A stretch of DNA of 64,000 bases from Paenibacillus rhizosphaerae (GTDB lineage Bacteria > Bacillota > Bacilli > Paenibacillales > Paenibacillaceae): contig NZ_JACHXJ010000002.1 of assembly GCF_014192015.1 (NCBI RefSeq), positions 124,001 through 188,000 of the forward strand. Reading direction: 5' to 3'. Position numbers and translations under genes: made by a program. The notes under the pieces are model-generated. The model did not search any database and was not told the origin of the DNA. It saw only the letters and a program-made list of their open reading frames with translations. How positions within the stretch are numbered: the stretch's first letter is position 1; the number at the start of each line of letters is the position of its first letter. Positions 26,332 through 35,037 of the stretch are shown piece after piece.

Positions 26332-27281
26332 TGAGAGCGGACAAGGAAAAACCGATTGTCGTTGTGGCCGGCGAGCTGAACGTGGATATCATTATTTCGG
26401 GAACGGACGTGATCCCGGAATGGAACCGGGAGAAAATGGTTGACGGATTTGACGTTGTACTCGGCTCCTCCTCGGCGATTACCGCAAGCGCGCTGGCCAG
26501 TCTTGGCCTGGACGTGCGGTTCGTCAGCGTGGTGGGAGCGGATGACTTCGGCCGCTTCTGCCTGGGTGAGCTGCAGCGGCTGGGCGTAAACACCGGTCAT
26601 GTAGCGGTGCTGCCCGAGGTCAAAACGGGGGTTACCCTATCGTTTTCGACGCCTTCCGACCGCGGTTTGATTACGTATCCCGGGAGCATTCCGCTGCTGA
26701 AGCCTGACTATATTCCTGACGCTTTGATTCAGGAGGCGGATCATTTGCATTTTGGCTCCTATTATTTGCAGGACGGCATGAGGCCGCATTGGAAAGAACT
26801 GTTCGGGAAGGCGCAAGACTTAGGGGTCAGCACATCCTTTGATACCGGATGGGATGTCCGTGGCCGGTGGGATGCTGCCGGGATCCGCGCACTGCTGGAT
26901 GTTACGGATTTGTTTATCCCCAGCGAGGAGGAGGCGCTGCATATTTTTGAGCAGGAGAGCGTGAAAGGAGTATTCGGTCAACTGGTTGCCGCTCCAGGTC
27001 TGGTTGCGATCAAACAAGGCTCAGAGGGAGCATCACTCCGGTCTCCTGACGGCTCGGTCGTGTCCGCGTCTCCTTATCCGGTCACTCCAGTGGACACGAC
27101 AGGGGCGGGAGATTGCTTCAATGCCGGGATGATTCGCGGTTATCTCCAAGGCTTGACCGGCAGGGAGCTGCTCGAATACGCGAATGCCTGCGGCGCGCTG
27201 TCCACACTGGGCGTGGGGGGAACGGGCCATCTGCCGACGGCAGCGGCGGTAACGGCCCTGCAAGGACGGCCGCTCCAATAA
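26328..27281 (+). CDS. PfkB family carbohydrate kinase
   Basis: This 317-residue ribokinase-fold sugar kinase transfers phosphate from ATP to a sugar. The N-terminal GELNVDIIISG and the C-terminal anion-hole and catalytic-base motif DTTGAGDCFNAG (Asp near residue 263) are intact. Its ATG overlaps the GH4 stop by four bases, so the two are coupled. It probably phosphorylates the monosaccharide freed by the GH4 enzyme. The sugar cannot be read from the sequence. Confidence 0.92.
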   Translation: MMRADKEKPIVVVAGELNVDIIISGTDVIPEWNREKMVDGFDVVLGSSSAITASALASLGLDVRFVSVVGADDFGRFCLGELQRLGVNTGHVAVLPEVKTGVTLSFSTPSDRGLITYPGSIPLLKPDYIPDALIQEADHLHFGSYYLQDGMRPHWKELFGKAQDLGVSTSFDTGWDVRGRWDAAGIRALLDVTDLFIPSEEEALHIFEQESVKGVFGQLVAAPGLVAIKQGSEGASLRSPDGSVVSASPYPVTPVDTTGAGDCFNAGMIRGYLQGLTGRELLEYANACGALSTLGVGGTGHLPTAAAVTALQGRPLQ

Positions 27282-27408
27282 GTACTCCGGCGGTGGGGGT
27301 CTCGCTCCGGAGCCGTCGGCAAAGGGGATGATCGGCACATTACATAGCAGGTCAAAATCGGATCATTTTCAATTCAATACAAATTTTAATCATGGGAGTT
27401 GATATTTC

Positions 27409-28947
27409 GTGAAGTTCGGTAAAACACTGATTGCAGGAATCAGTCTGGCTGTATTGGGGCTTGGAATCGGGTATGCGGCGTCGCAGACCGCAGAGGCTGC
27501 AGGCGCCGAATATTATGTGGCCGTTAACGGAAACGATGCGAATGCGGGAACGAGCGCCGCGCCGTGGAAAACGCTGCAGCATGCGGCGGACACGGCCGGA
27601 CCGGGGAGCACGGTCTATGTCCGGGGCGGGGTATATAACCAAAAGCTGAAGATCACGAAGTCGGGCTCCGCAGATCAAGGGCCGATCACTTTTGCTAATT
27701 ACAGCGGCGAAACGCCAGTTATTGACGGAACAGGACTATCCGTAAGCGGTACGGAAGGCATCGTTGACCTTGCCAACGTCAATTACGTAACCATTCAGGG
27801 ATTCGAAATCCGCAATTTTACGACGACGGCAAACAACGTCATGCCTGTCGGGATTTATGTTCACGGCGCAGGCGGCAACATTACGCTGTCCAAAAACAAA
27901 ATCCATGATATTAAAAACACATCAGCTCCTGCCGGCAGCGACCTGCTCGGCCGAGATGCACACGGCATCGCCGTGTACGGAACCAAGGCACCGGAATCCA
28001 TTCACGACGTGACGATCGACGGCAACGAGCTGTACAATCTGGTGCTGGGTTCCAGCGAGACGCTCGTTCTTAACGGAAATGTGGATACCTTTGCCGTGAC
28101 GAACAATATCATTCACGACAACGACAATATTGGCATCGACGTGATCGGATTCGAAGGAAAATCGCCGAACTCCGCGTACGACCAGGCACGAAACGGAATC
28201 ATCAGCGGCAACAAGGTGTACAATATCACGTCCAACAACAATCCTTCGTATGGGAAAAAGCTTCCGAACAACAGTAATGCGGCGGACGGCATTTATGTGG
28301 ATGGAGGCAAGGACAGCATCATCGAGCGAAATTACAGCTATAACAACGATATCGGGGTGGAAATCGCCTCGGAACATGCCGGCAAGGCGACCAGCAACAT
28401 TACGGTCCGCAGCAACTTCATATACGGCAACCGTTTGACGGGGATCGCCATGGGCGGATACGATACGCTGCGCGGCTCTACGGTAGGCTGCCGCATCGTC
28501 AACAATACGCTGTACAAAAATGATACCCTTGGCGACGGAAGCGGTCAGCTCTACGTGCAATACGATACCCAGAACAATGTCATCCGTAACAACATTTTCG
28601 TGGCCAGTTCTACCGATGTGCTCATTTATAATGAATACACGAAAAATTCCGGCAACGTCGTGGATTACAATCTGTACTTCGCCCCAGGCGGAAGTTCGGA
28701 TGCCACCTGGACTTGGAAAAACAAAGAATACACCGGGTATGCCGCTTATAAAAAAGGGACGGGGAATGACGCGCACTCCGTATTCGCCGATCCGCTCCTT
28801 GTGAACCCCGCTGCTGGCGATTTACATCTGAAGACAGGGTCCCCCGCTATGGATAAGGGCTTGACGGATTCGGACATCGGTTCGCTCGATATCGACGGGC
28901 AGCCCCGTGCTCAAGGAGGAGGCGTCAATATCGGCGCGGACGAATAA
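27409..28947 (+). CDS. Secreted right-handed parallel beta-helix protein
   Basis: This 512-residue protein has a Sec signal peptide (residues 1-31, cut after Ala-Glu-Ala-Ala or nearby), then YYVAVNGNDANAGTSAAPW, the DUF1565 signature. A long series of parallel beta-helix turns rich in Asn, Ile and Val follows (about 60-430), as in pectate lyases and related polysaccharide-binding or cleaving proteins. No clear polysaccharide-lyase catalytic set could be assigned. The start is GTG 27409 after GGGAG at 10 bases. It follows the sugar kinase by 127 bases, so it may act on the polysaccharide that supplies the upstream importer. A strong terminator ends the region. Confidence 0.85.
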   Translation: MKFGKTLIAGISLAVLGLGIGYAASQTAEAAGAEYYVAVNGNDANAGTSAAPWKTLQHAADTAGPGSTVYVRGGVYNQKLKITKSGSADQGPITFANYSGETPVIDGTGLSVSGTEGIVDLANVNYVTIQGFEIRNFTTTANNVMPVGIYVHGAGGNITLSKNKIHDIKNTSAPAGSDLLGRDAHGIAVYGTKAPESIHDVTIDGNELYNLVLGSSETLVLNGNVDTFAVTNNIIHDNDNIGIDVIGFEGKSPNSAYDQARNGIISGNKVYNITSNNNPSYGKKLPNNSNAADGIYVDGGKDSIIERNYSYNNDIGVEIASEHAGKATSNITVRSNFIYGNRLTGIAMGGYDTLRGSTVGCRIVNNTLYKNDTLGDGSGQLYVQYDTQNNVIRNNIFVASSTDVLIYNEYTKNSGNVVDYNLYFAPGGSSDATWTWKNKEYTGYAAYKKGTGNDAHSVFADPLLVNPAAGDLHLKTGSPAMDKGLTDSDIGSLDIDGQPRAQGGGVNIGADE

Positions 28948-28977
28948 CGCTCCTACTTAATCGTTGCAAGCCTAATT

Positions 28978-29008
28978 AGCAGCCTCCTTTCGCGGGGGCT
29001 GCTTTTTT
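28978..29008 (+). terminator. Intrinsic terminator
   Basis: AGCAGCCTCC pairs with GGGGGCTGCT around a short loop and six T residues follow. It ends the sugar regulon 31 bases after the beta-helix gene. Confidence 0.85.
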
Positions 29009-29100
29009 CAAGTCTGCATGTCCGCGGTTCCGGCAAACGATCTGCAGCCAGATCTTGAACCATAGCTCCCCGTGCGGAGCTGTTTGTTGAGACTAACTTG

Positions 29101-29129
29101 TTCACCGGGTCCTGCTCGAATGGTATAGT
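29101..29129 (+). promoter_or_regulatory. Candidate promoter for the dehydrogenase-kinase pair
   Basis: TTCACC (29101-29106), a 17-base spacer and TATAGT (29124-29129) precede the dehydrogenase start by about 70 bases. Confidence 0.45.
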
Positions 29130-29197
29130 AGATGTAACCATCCTGCAGCAAGCTGTAGATGCGGGAATCCATTACACTTTTAAGAACAGGAGCTGAC

Positions 29198-30172
29198 ATG
29201 ATGAACATCGTCGTACTGGACGGACATACGCTGAACCCTGGGGATTTAAGTTGGGACGAGCTGAGCAAGCTCGGTTCCGTGACGGTCTACGACCGAACTC
29301 CCCCCGGGCTGATTCCGGAGCGGATCGGAAACGCCGAAATCGTGCTGACGAATAAAACTCCGCTGACGCGGGAGGTGCTGGAGGCGGCAGAACACCTCCG
29401 CTATGTCGGCGTGCTCGCGACCGGCTACAATGTGGTGGACATTGAAGCGGCGGAAGCGCGGGGGATTACCGTGACGAATGTGCCGGCATACGGGACCGAG
29501 TCCGTGGCGCAGTTTGTGTTCGCGCTGCTGCTTGAGCTGTGCCACCAGATCGGGCGGCATGGAGAAAGCGTACGCTCGGGAGATTGGACGAAGGCGGTGG
29601 ACTTCTCCTATACGCTGTCGCCGCAAATCGAGCTCTGGGGAAAGACGATAGGGATCGTCGGCTATGGCCGGATCGGCCGTCAGGTCGCTCGGCTGGCGGA
29701 GGCTTTCGGCATGCGCGTGCTGGTATCGGGCAGACCGGGGAAGGCAGGCGGGAACGAAGACGGCGCCGACCGGCGTGTCCCGCTCGAGCAGCTGCTGGCC
29801 GAGTCGGACGTGGTGAGCCTGCATTGTCCGCTGACGGCGGAAACCGAAGGGCTCATCAACCGCGAACGCCTGGCGCTGATGAAGCCTTCGGCCTTCCTGA
29901 TCAATACCGCCCGCGGCGGGCTGCTGCAGGAGCAGGATGTGGCCGATGCGCTGAACGAAGGCCGGCTTGCCGGCGCGGCACTCGACGTGCTCGGAGCGGA
30001 GCCTCCCGCGGCAGACCATCCGCTTGTGCATGCTCCGCGCTGCATCATCACCCCCCATATGGCTTGGGCGGCGGTGGAAGCGCGGGAGCGGCTGATGCGC
30101 ATTGCTGCGGGCAACGTCGCCGCATTCCTGGAAGGCCGGCCGGTGAACACGGTTGTGCCGCACTCCCGCTGA
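29198..30172 (+). CDS. D-2-hydroxyacid dehydrogenase (glycerate dehydrogenase/hydroxypyruvate reductase-like)
   Basis: This protein of about 324 residues belongs to the D-isomer 2-hydroxyacid dehydrogenases. The NAD(P) fold is seen as TIGIVGYGRIGRQVARLA. The active-site Arg is in NTARGGLL, the Glu in LGAEPP and the His in ITPHMAW. Homologues named glycerate dehydrogenase reduce hydroxypyruvate to D-glycerate. The following glycerate kinase gene supports that activity here. Adjacent ATG codons at 29198 and 29201 both fit AGGAG; the spacing does not decide between them. The gap to the kinase is 116 bases. Confidence 0.9.
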   Translation: MMNIVVLDGHTLNPGDLSWDELSKLGSVTVYDRTPPGLIPERIGNAEIVLTNKTPLTREVLEAAEHLRYVGVLATGYNVVDIEAAEARGITVTNVPAYGTESVAQFVFALLLELCHQIGRHGESVRSGDWTKAVDFSYTLSPQIELWGKTIGIVGYGRIGRQVARLAEAFGMRVLVSGRPGKAGGNEDGADRRVPLEQLLAESDVVSLHCPLTAETEGLINRERLALMKPSAFLINTARGGLLQEQDVADALNEGRLAGAALDVLGAEPPAADHPLVHAPRCIITPHMAWAAVEARERLMRIAAGNVAAFLEGRPVNTVVPHSR

Positions 30173-30288
30173 GAACGGAGTCATGCCGTTAGGGGCATGG
30201 AGGCTCTTTTGATTGTACGGGCTGAATCCGTGCATGGGAGGCATAGACATAGTGCAAGGGGAGATTACAAAGGGAGGGGTTGGACTGA

Positions 30289-31425
30289 ATGAAAATCGTG
30301 ATCGCTCCGGATTCGTTCAAAGGCAGCATCCGTGCCGCCGACGCGGCGGCCGCCATCGACAGGGGCGTTAAACGCGCCCTGCCAAGCGCGGAAACGGTGC
30401 TTGTCCCCATGGCGGACGGCGGGGAAGGGACGCTGGACAGCTTGACCCGCTTTGGCGGCACCAAGGCCAAAGTGCAGGTGTCCGATCCGCTGGGAAGGCC
30501 GGTCGACGCCGAGTACGGCCTCATTCATGGAGGGTCCACCTGCGTGGTGGAGCTGGCCAGCGCGTCCGGGCTTGAGCTGCTCGCCGCTGAGGAGCGGGAC
30601 CCGCTGCGCACGACGACGTACGGGACCGGCGAGGTGATTCGCCGCGCGCTCGATGCGGGCTGCCGCCAATTTATTATGGCGATCGGCGGCAGCGCCACGA
30701 ACGACGGAGGCGCCGGCATCCTGCAGGCGCTGGGCGTGCGGCTGCTGGACGAGGCCGGGCAGCCGGTCGGACGCGGGGGCCTGGAACTGCAGCGCGTAGC
30801 GGCGATCGACATGGGCGGAATGGATGCACGGCTTGCCGAATCGACCTTCGTAATCGCTTCCGACGTGCAGAACCCGCTGCTCGGCCCGAGCGGCGCGTCC
30901 CATGTGTATGGCCCGCAGAAGGGCGCGACGCCGGAGATGGTCGCGATGCTGGAGCAGGGGATGCGCGTCTGGGCGGAGTGTATCCTGGAGACCACGGGCC
31001 TGCGGGTACATGACCTGCCTGGGGCGGGCGCGGCCGGCGGCGTAGGAGCGGCGCTGCTCGCTTTTTTCAAAGCAGGGATGAGGCGCGGTATCGATCTCGT
31101 GATCGAGCATTCAGGGTTCAGGACGTACCTGGAAGGCGTGGACCTCGTCATCACCGGCGAAGGCCGGATGGATGCGCAGACCGCATCGGGCAAAACGCCG
31201 ATGGGCGTCGCCCAGGAAGCGCGGCAGCACGGGGTTCCGGTCATCGCCCTGGCCGGATCGGTAGGGCTGGGGATCGAGCCGCTGTATGAGGCGGGAATCG
31301 TCAGCGTGCACAGCATCGTGAACGGACCAATGGCGCTGGAGGAAGCGATGGCCCGTGCCGGAGAGCTGCTGGAGATGTCGGCCGAGCAGGTGATCCGGAC
31401 TTTTGCCGGAAGCCGCCGCGGGTAG
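30289..31425 (+). CDS. Glycerate kinase
   Basis: This 378-residue protein is a type-1 (GarK/GlxK) glycerate kinase, which phosphorylates D-glycerate with ATP to feed lower glycolysis. Visible signatures are the N-terminal KIVIAPDSFKGSI, PMADGGEGTLD, AIGGSATNDGGAG, LPGAGAAGGVGA and VITGEGRMDAQTASGKTP. All are intact and the length is as expected. The ATG at 30289 follows AAAGGGAGGGG. With the preceding dehydrogenase it forms a short hydroxypyruvate to phosphoglycerate route. Confidence 0.95.
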   Translation: MKIVIAPDSFKGSIRAADAAAAIDRGVKRALPSAETVLVPMADGGEGTLDSLTRFGGTKAKVQVSDPLGRPVDAEYGLIHGGSTCVVELASASGLELLAAEERDPLRTTTYGTGEVIRRALDAGCRQFIMAIGGSATNDGGAGILQALGVRLLDEAGQPVGRGGLELQRVAAIDMGGMDARLAESTFVIASDVQNPLLGPSGASHVYGPQKGATPEMVAMLEQGMRVWAECILETTGLRVHDLPGAGAAGGVGAALLAFFKAGMRRGIDLVIEHSGFRTYLEGVDLVITGEGRMDAQTASGKTPMGVAQEARQHGVPVIALAGSVGLGIEPLYEAGIVSVHSIVNGPMALEEAMARAGELLEMSAEQVIRTFAGSRRG

Positions 31426-31542
31426 ACTCATACCGTCAACACCTCAGGCAATTCGACGTACATTCCAAGAAGCCAGACCGCGTTTAGTGGAAGATTTTTT
31501 GGAGAGATAGGATGTTTGGCCTCGGAGATACATTCTGATCTC

Positions 31543-31592
31543 AAAAAAAAGCGGCAGTGTCCGGGAAGCCCGGCCAGCTGCTGCTTTTTTTC
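31543..31592. terminator. Bidirectional terminator
   Basis: AAAAAAAAGCGGCAG pairs with CTGCTGCTTTTTTT around an inner CCGGG/CCCGG hairpin. It serves both the glycerate kinase gene and the convergent LytTR gene. Confidence 0.85.
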
Positions 31593-31620
31593 TGTGATGA
31601 CCCCTTGGTTTTGGTTGGTG

Positions 31621-31974
31621 TTATTTCTTCAGCGTCATATCCGTCAGCGGGCTGGACATCCGTTTCTTGATCTGCTCCAAAATGCGCTTGGAAACGGAAA
31701 TGGTGCGGGGGTAAGCAAAATCATCGCGGAAGTGAAGGACGTTGCCTTCAAAGGAAGTAATTTTATTCACGTTGACATAGATGTTGGATGCGGCTCGGAC
31801 AAAATTAGGCTGGGAGATCAAAGCGGAGATTTCCTGGCTCGTTAACCGTTTCTTGATAATATAGTTTCTGCCGTGGAAAATAACCTGTCCCTGACCGCCG
31901 ACCTTAAAGAAAAACGCGTCCGTCACCGGATCAAACTGATGATATTCCTGCAGCACCTTGTCGGATGAAGTCAT
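31621..31974 (-). CDS. Stand-alone LytTR DNA-binding protein
   Basis: This 117-residue protein consists of a single LytTR DNA-binding domain. The core appears as FVRAASNIYVNVNKITSFEG and ISVSKRILEQIKKRM. LytTR domains usually sit behind a response-regulator receiver domain; none is present here. The N-terminal 20 residues are polar. The start at 31974 follows a GGGGG-containing site at about 10 bases; an upstream in-frame start at 32031 would overlap the promoter region. A cre box sits just upstream, suggesting catabolite control. Its targets are unknown. Confidence 0.82.
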   Translation of the reverse strand: MTSSDKVLQEYHQFDPVTDAFFFKVGGQGQVIFHGRNYIIKKRLTSQEISALISQPNFVRAASNIYVNVNKITSFEGNVLHFRDDFAYPRTISVSKRILEQIKKRMSSPLTDMTLKK

Positions 31975-32007
31975 CTTACCAAAGCCCCCTTTTAGAAGAT
32001 GATAAAG

Positions 32008-32022
32008 TGTTAGCGCTTTCAA
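32008..32022 (-). promoter_or_regulatory. cre box (CcpA site) upstream of the LytTR gene
   Basis: On the minus strand the site reads TTGAAAGCGCTAACA, a full match to the cre consensus WTGNAANCGNWNNCW. It lies 34 bases before the coding start, where CcpA would repress. Confidence 0.65.
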
Positions 32023-32208
32023 TTCTATCACACTTTTTAGTCCTGCATAAGAGCAAATTTGTGAATTTTATGATTTTTTTTGTGAACTTGGACAAAACGC
32101 TTCAACATATTGACTAAATATTGACCAAATTTTCCATTGCGCCCACAATAGTCATAGACGGCTGCGGCAAGCGCGGTCGCCTGTCAACGTCAGACCGAGA
32201 AAGGACGA

Positions 32209-32793
32209 ATGCCCTTGAATCCAAGTCCTATGAAGATTACGGCGATTTCCGGAAGCCTCCGGAGACAATCGTCCAATACGAGCTTGCTCCACGCCCTCTT
32301 TCCGCTGGCGCCGGAAACGATGGAGATTTCGATATTTGAAGGCATCGGAGACTTGCCCCATTTTAACCCGGATGTGGACGGAGATGACCCGGCCCATCCG
32401 GTGGCACGGCTTCGGGACACGATCCGTCAGGCGGACGGCGTGATCATCAGCACCCCCGAATATGCCCATGGCGTCCCCGGCGTGCTGAAGAACGCGCTCG
32501 ACTGGCTGGTATCGTCCGGAGAATTCGTCTACAAGCCCGTCGCTGTCGTCAGCGGATCGCCGATGGAAACCGGTGGAGAGAAGGCGCATCAGTCTCTGCT
32601 GATGACGCTTAGGATGATGACGGCTGAGCTGGTGGAAGGAGGATCGTTCACGGTTCCTTTTCTCAATCAGAAGCTTCGGGCCGGAGAGATTGTTGACGAG
32701 GGGCTGAACGAGCGGCTGAAGGGTATGCTCGGGAAGCTGGAAGAAGCTGTACGGCAGGCAGCTGCAAACGGCCTGGACGGATTCAGGTTATAA
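32209..32793 (+). CDS. NADPH-dependent FMN reductase family protein
   Basis: This 194-residue flavodoxin-like protein matches the NADPH-dependent FMN reductase/azoreductase family. The phosphate-binding loop is ISGSLRRQSSNTSLL. The flavin-contact motif TPEYAHGVPGVLKNALDWL is intact. It is a soluble oxidoreductase that reduces FMN, quinones or azo compounds. The first ATG at 32209 has AAAGGA close by; a later Met at residue 8 is possible and would start directly at the fold. It is monocistronic and followed by a strong terminator. Confidence 0.9.
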   Translation: MPLNPSPMKITAISGSLRRQSSNTSLLHALFPLAPETMEISIFEGIGDLPHFNPDVDGDDPAHPVARLRDTIRQADGVIISTPEYAHGVPGVLKNALDWLVSSGEFVYKPVAVVSGSPMETGGEKAHQSLLMTLRMMTAELVEGGSFTVPFLNQKLRAGEIVDEGLNERLKGMLGKLEEAVRQAAANGLDGFRL

Positions 32794-32812
32794 GGATAAC
32801 AACATTTCTCTA

Positions 32813-32866
32813 TAAAAAAGCCTGCGGCACCCCAAATCCTGGAATTTGGAGCGCGCAGGCTTTTCG
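32813..32866. terminator. Bidirectional terminator
   Basis: AAAAAGCCTGCG pairs with CGCAGGCTTTT around an inner CCAAAT/ATTTGG hairpin. It separates the FMN reductase from the convergent M42 peptidase gene. Confidence 0.8.
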
Positions 32867-32949
32867 TATTATCAGGTCGGACCTTATGGACGGGGAAGCA
32901 TGCTTTTTAGCAAGCAGTGAGCTTACGCCGCCGGAGGGTCAGCTGTGGT

Positions 32950-34023
32950 TCAGGCATTTTCGATAATGGTGTTCAGCGTCGTGCGGTCGAGGCCTTTGAC
33001 CAGCTTGGTCAGCAGCTCCTTGGCTGCATCGTAATCGTCGGTATGGATGATCGACGAAGACGTATGGATGTAGCGGGCGCAAATACCGATGACGGTGGAC
33101 GGCACGCCGATTCCGCTCAAATGCACCTGCCCGGCGTCCGTGCCGCCAGGAGATACGAAATACTGATACTTAATGTTATGGGTATCCGCCGTATCCTGCA
33201 CGTATTCCACGAGTCCGCGGTGGGTGATCATCGTCGGGTCGAAAATGCGGAGCAGCGCTCCCTGTCCGATATGGCCGAAGGCGCTCTTGTCGCCGGTCAT
33301 ATCATTGGCTGCGCTCGCATCCAGTGCGAAGAAAATATCCGGCTGGATAAGATTGGCCGACGTACGCGCGCCGCGAAGTCCCAGCTCTTCCTGGACCGTC
33401 GCGCCGCAGTACAGCGTATTCGGCAGCTTCTCCTGGTGTAGTGCCTCCAGCAGTTCGATCGCAAGACCGACCCCGTAACGGTTGTCCCAGGCTTTGGCCA
33501 TAATTTTTTTCGGATTGGCCAGCGGCGTGAATTCGCAGACCGGCAGCACCTGAAGCCCTGGACGGATGCCGAAGGATTCGGCTTCCTCACGGTTATCCGC
33601 GCCGATGTCAATGTACATGGCTTTGATGTCCACCGGTTTGCTGCGCTGCGATTCATCCAGCAGGTGGGTTGGCGTCGATCCGACGACCCCGAATACCGGA
33701 CCGGTCGGCGTTATGATCTGCAGCCGCTGGGAGAGCACGGCTTGGCTCCACCAGCCGCCGAGCGGCTGAAAGCGCACCATTCCGGCTTCGGTGATGCCAG
33801 TGACCAGAAAACCGACCTCGTCAAAATGGCCGGCCACCATGACCTTCGGGCCGTTCTCATCTCCACGGAGGACGCCGAACAGACTGCCGAGACGATCCTG
33901 TACGAACTCGTTCGTGAAAGGGGTAACCGTCTCCTTGAAATATGCGCGCAGGTCTTTTTCAAATCCGGAAGCCGCGGGGAATTCTGTCAGCTTGCGGAAC
34001 ATATCCTTCGTTTTTTGATCCAT
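32950..34023 (-). CDS. M42 family metallopeptidase (glutamyl aminopeptidase-like)
   Basis: This 357-residue peptidase belongs to family M42 (YsdC/FrvX type), which assembles into tetrahedral dodecamers and trims peptides with two metal ions. Metal and catalytic motifs are visible: [20 protein letters not shown], the Glu pair in [14 protein letters not shown] and the terminal SIIHTDD with its metal-binding His. All are intact. The ATG at 34023 follows AAAGGAG at 10 bases on the minus strand. It is a single gene reading away from the 89-bp repeat. Confidence 0.92.
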   Translation of the reverse strand: MDQKTKDMFRKLTEFPAASGFEKDLRAYFKETVTPFTNEFVQDRLGSLFGVLRGDENGPKVMVAGHFDEVGFLVTGITEAGMVRFQPLGGWWSQAVLSQRLQIITPTGPVFGVVGSTPTHLLDESQRSKPVDIKAMYIDIGADNREEAESFGIRPGLQVLPVCEFTPLANPKKIMAKAWDNRYGVGLAIELLEALHQEKLPNTLYCGATVQEELGLRGARTSANLIQPDIFFALDASAANDMTGDKSAFGHIGQGALLRIFDPTMITHRGLVEYVQDTADTHNIKYQYFVSPGGTDAGQVHLSGIGVPSTVIGICARYIHTSSSIIHTDDYDAAKELLTKLVKGLDRTTLNTIIENA

Positions 34024-34060
34024 CGTACCTTATCTCCTTTATCATGTATGTGGTTATGTA

Positions 34061-34149
34061 TATAGATTGAACTAAAGTTCTGCATTGAACTTCCTGTTAT
34101 AACGGCCCCATAGAGGCCTATAACGTTCATTTCTTTAGTTCATTCTATA
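34061..34149. repeat. MITE-like palindromic repeat, copy 1
   Basis: The 89-bp element has 17-bp terminal inverted repeats (TATAGATTGAACTAAAG with one mismatch). An inner inverted repeat (GTTATA...GGCC / GGCC...TATAAC) makes the whole unit nearly self-complementary. Its 75-bp core (34068-34142) matches the inverted copy at 36611-36685 in 68 of 75 positions. It carries no coding capacity. Confidence 0.8.
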
Positions 34150-34283
34150 GTAGTTGACTTCAATTCTAGTATGAACCCACTTGATCCGATTGTCCACGAT
34201 CGGCGGCAGAAGCACAAATGGCGAACCTGTTGAATAGGATATCCTGGACGGATGCCCTGAAGTCAGCCGGAAGGAGCCTGGTT

Positions 34284-34376
34284 ATGGAACCGATATACAT
34301 GGATCGCCGCCAAGAAAACATCCTGATCCTCGTATTGTTGATTTTGCTGGTCATTGTGCTTCTTTTCTTATTATAA
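34284..34376 (+). CDS. Small hydrophobic membrane peptide (30 aa)
   Basis: An ATG at 34284 with a perfect AAGGAG site at 7 bases opens a 30-codon frame. It begins MEPIYMDRRQEN and continues as an unbroken run of Ile, Leu and Val to the end, long enough for one membrane helix. A terminator-like hairpin follows. Similar short hydrophobic proteins occur in spores (for example the YjcZ group), but the Gly/Tyr signature of that group is absent, so the family is not assigned. It lies between the repeat and spoVAC, inside the bracketed sporulation block. Confidence 0.6.
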   Translation: MEPIYMDRRQENILILVLLILLVIVLLFLL

Positions 34377-34402
34377 TCCGCCTGCCATGGATAACCCTCA
34401 TT

Positions 34403-34451
34403 AAACAGCCGCCAGGTTTAAACATGAGCGCCCGGCTGCCTGGCGCTGTTT
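34403..34451 (+). terminator. Probable terminator of the small peptide gene
   Basis: AAACAGCCGCCAGG pairs with CCTGGCGCTGTTT with a single bulged C and a loop of about 22 bases. The T-tract is only three residues. It separates the peptide gene from spoVAC. Confidence 0.5.
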
Positions 34452-34533
34452 GCTGCACACCTTCTCATCATATACATAACTCTCCTGCAAATGACAAATA
34501 ATGAAAAGGAATGATGAATAGGAGGTGCCTGTA

Positions 34534-35037
34534 ATGCCTGCCAATACGAAGAACAGGGGAACCGGATTCAAGATCGATTCCTTGACACCCGAGGAATACA
34601 AATCCATCAGCAAAAAGCATTCTCCTTCGCGCAGCACATTCAAAAACTGTGTAAATGCTTTTGTGGTCGGAGGTTTGATTTGTCTGATCGGACAAGCGAT
34701 TCAGCGGGCGTTCATGAGCTGGTTCGACATGACGGTCAAAGAAGCGGGCAATCCGACCGTTGCGGTGCTCATTATCATATCGGTCATCCTGACAAGCTTT
34801 GGCGTGTACGACAAAATCGCCCAGTGGGCCGGAGCGGGTACGGCGGTACCGGTTACAGGCTTCGCCAACTCCATGTGCTCCGCAGCGCTTGAGCATAAAG
34901 CGGAAGGCTACGTCCTTGGCGTAGGAGCCAGCATGTTCAAGCTCGCCGGCTCCGTAATCGTGTTCGGAACCGTCGCCGCCTTCGTCGTGGGACTCGTCTA
35001 CGCTATCTTCGGTATTGAGGGAGTGCATCAGCCATGA
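34534..35037 (+). CDS. spoVAC: Stage V sporulation protein AC
   Basis: This 167-residue integral membrane protein matches SpoVAC, part of the spore inner-membrane channel that moves dipicolinic acid into the forming spore and out at germination. Three or four hydrophobic segments are seen, including VVGGLICLIGQAIQ and the WAGAGTAVPVTGFANSM region typical of SpoVAC and SpoVAE. The ATG at 34534 has AGGAGG 9 bases before it; the GTG at 34525 directly abuts that site and is rejected. It overlaps spoVAD by four bases. Expression in the forespore from a sigma-G promoter is expected from family knowledge. Confidence 0.95.
   Translation: MPANTKNRGTGFKIDSLTPEEYKSISKKHSPSRSTFKNCVNAFVVGGLICLIGQAIQRAFMSWFDMTVKEAGNPTVAVLIIISVILTSFGVYDKIAQWAGAGTAVPVTGFANSMCSAALEHKAEGYVLGVGASMFKLAGSVIVFGTVAAFVVGLVYAIFGIEGVHQP

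Noticed and set aside
27285..27312. CTCCGG/CCGGAG hairpin after the PfkB kinase gene
   Set aside because: The stem is six base pairs with a long loop and has no T-tract. It is not enough to call a terminator.
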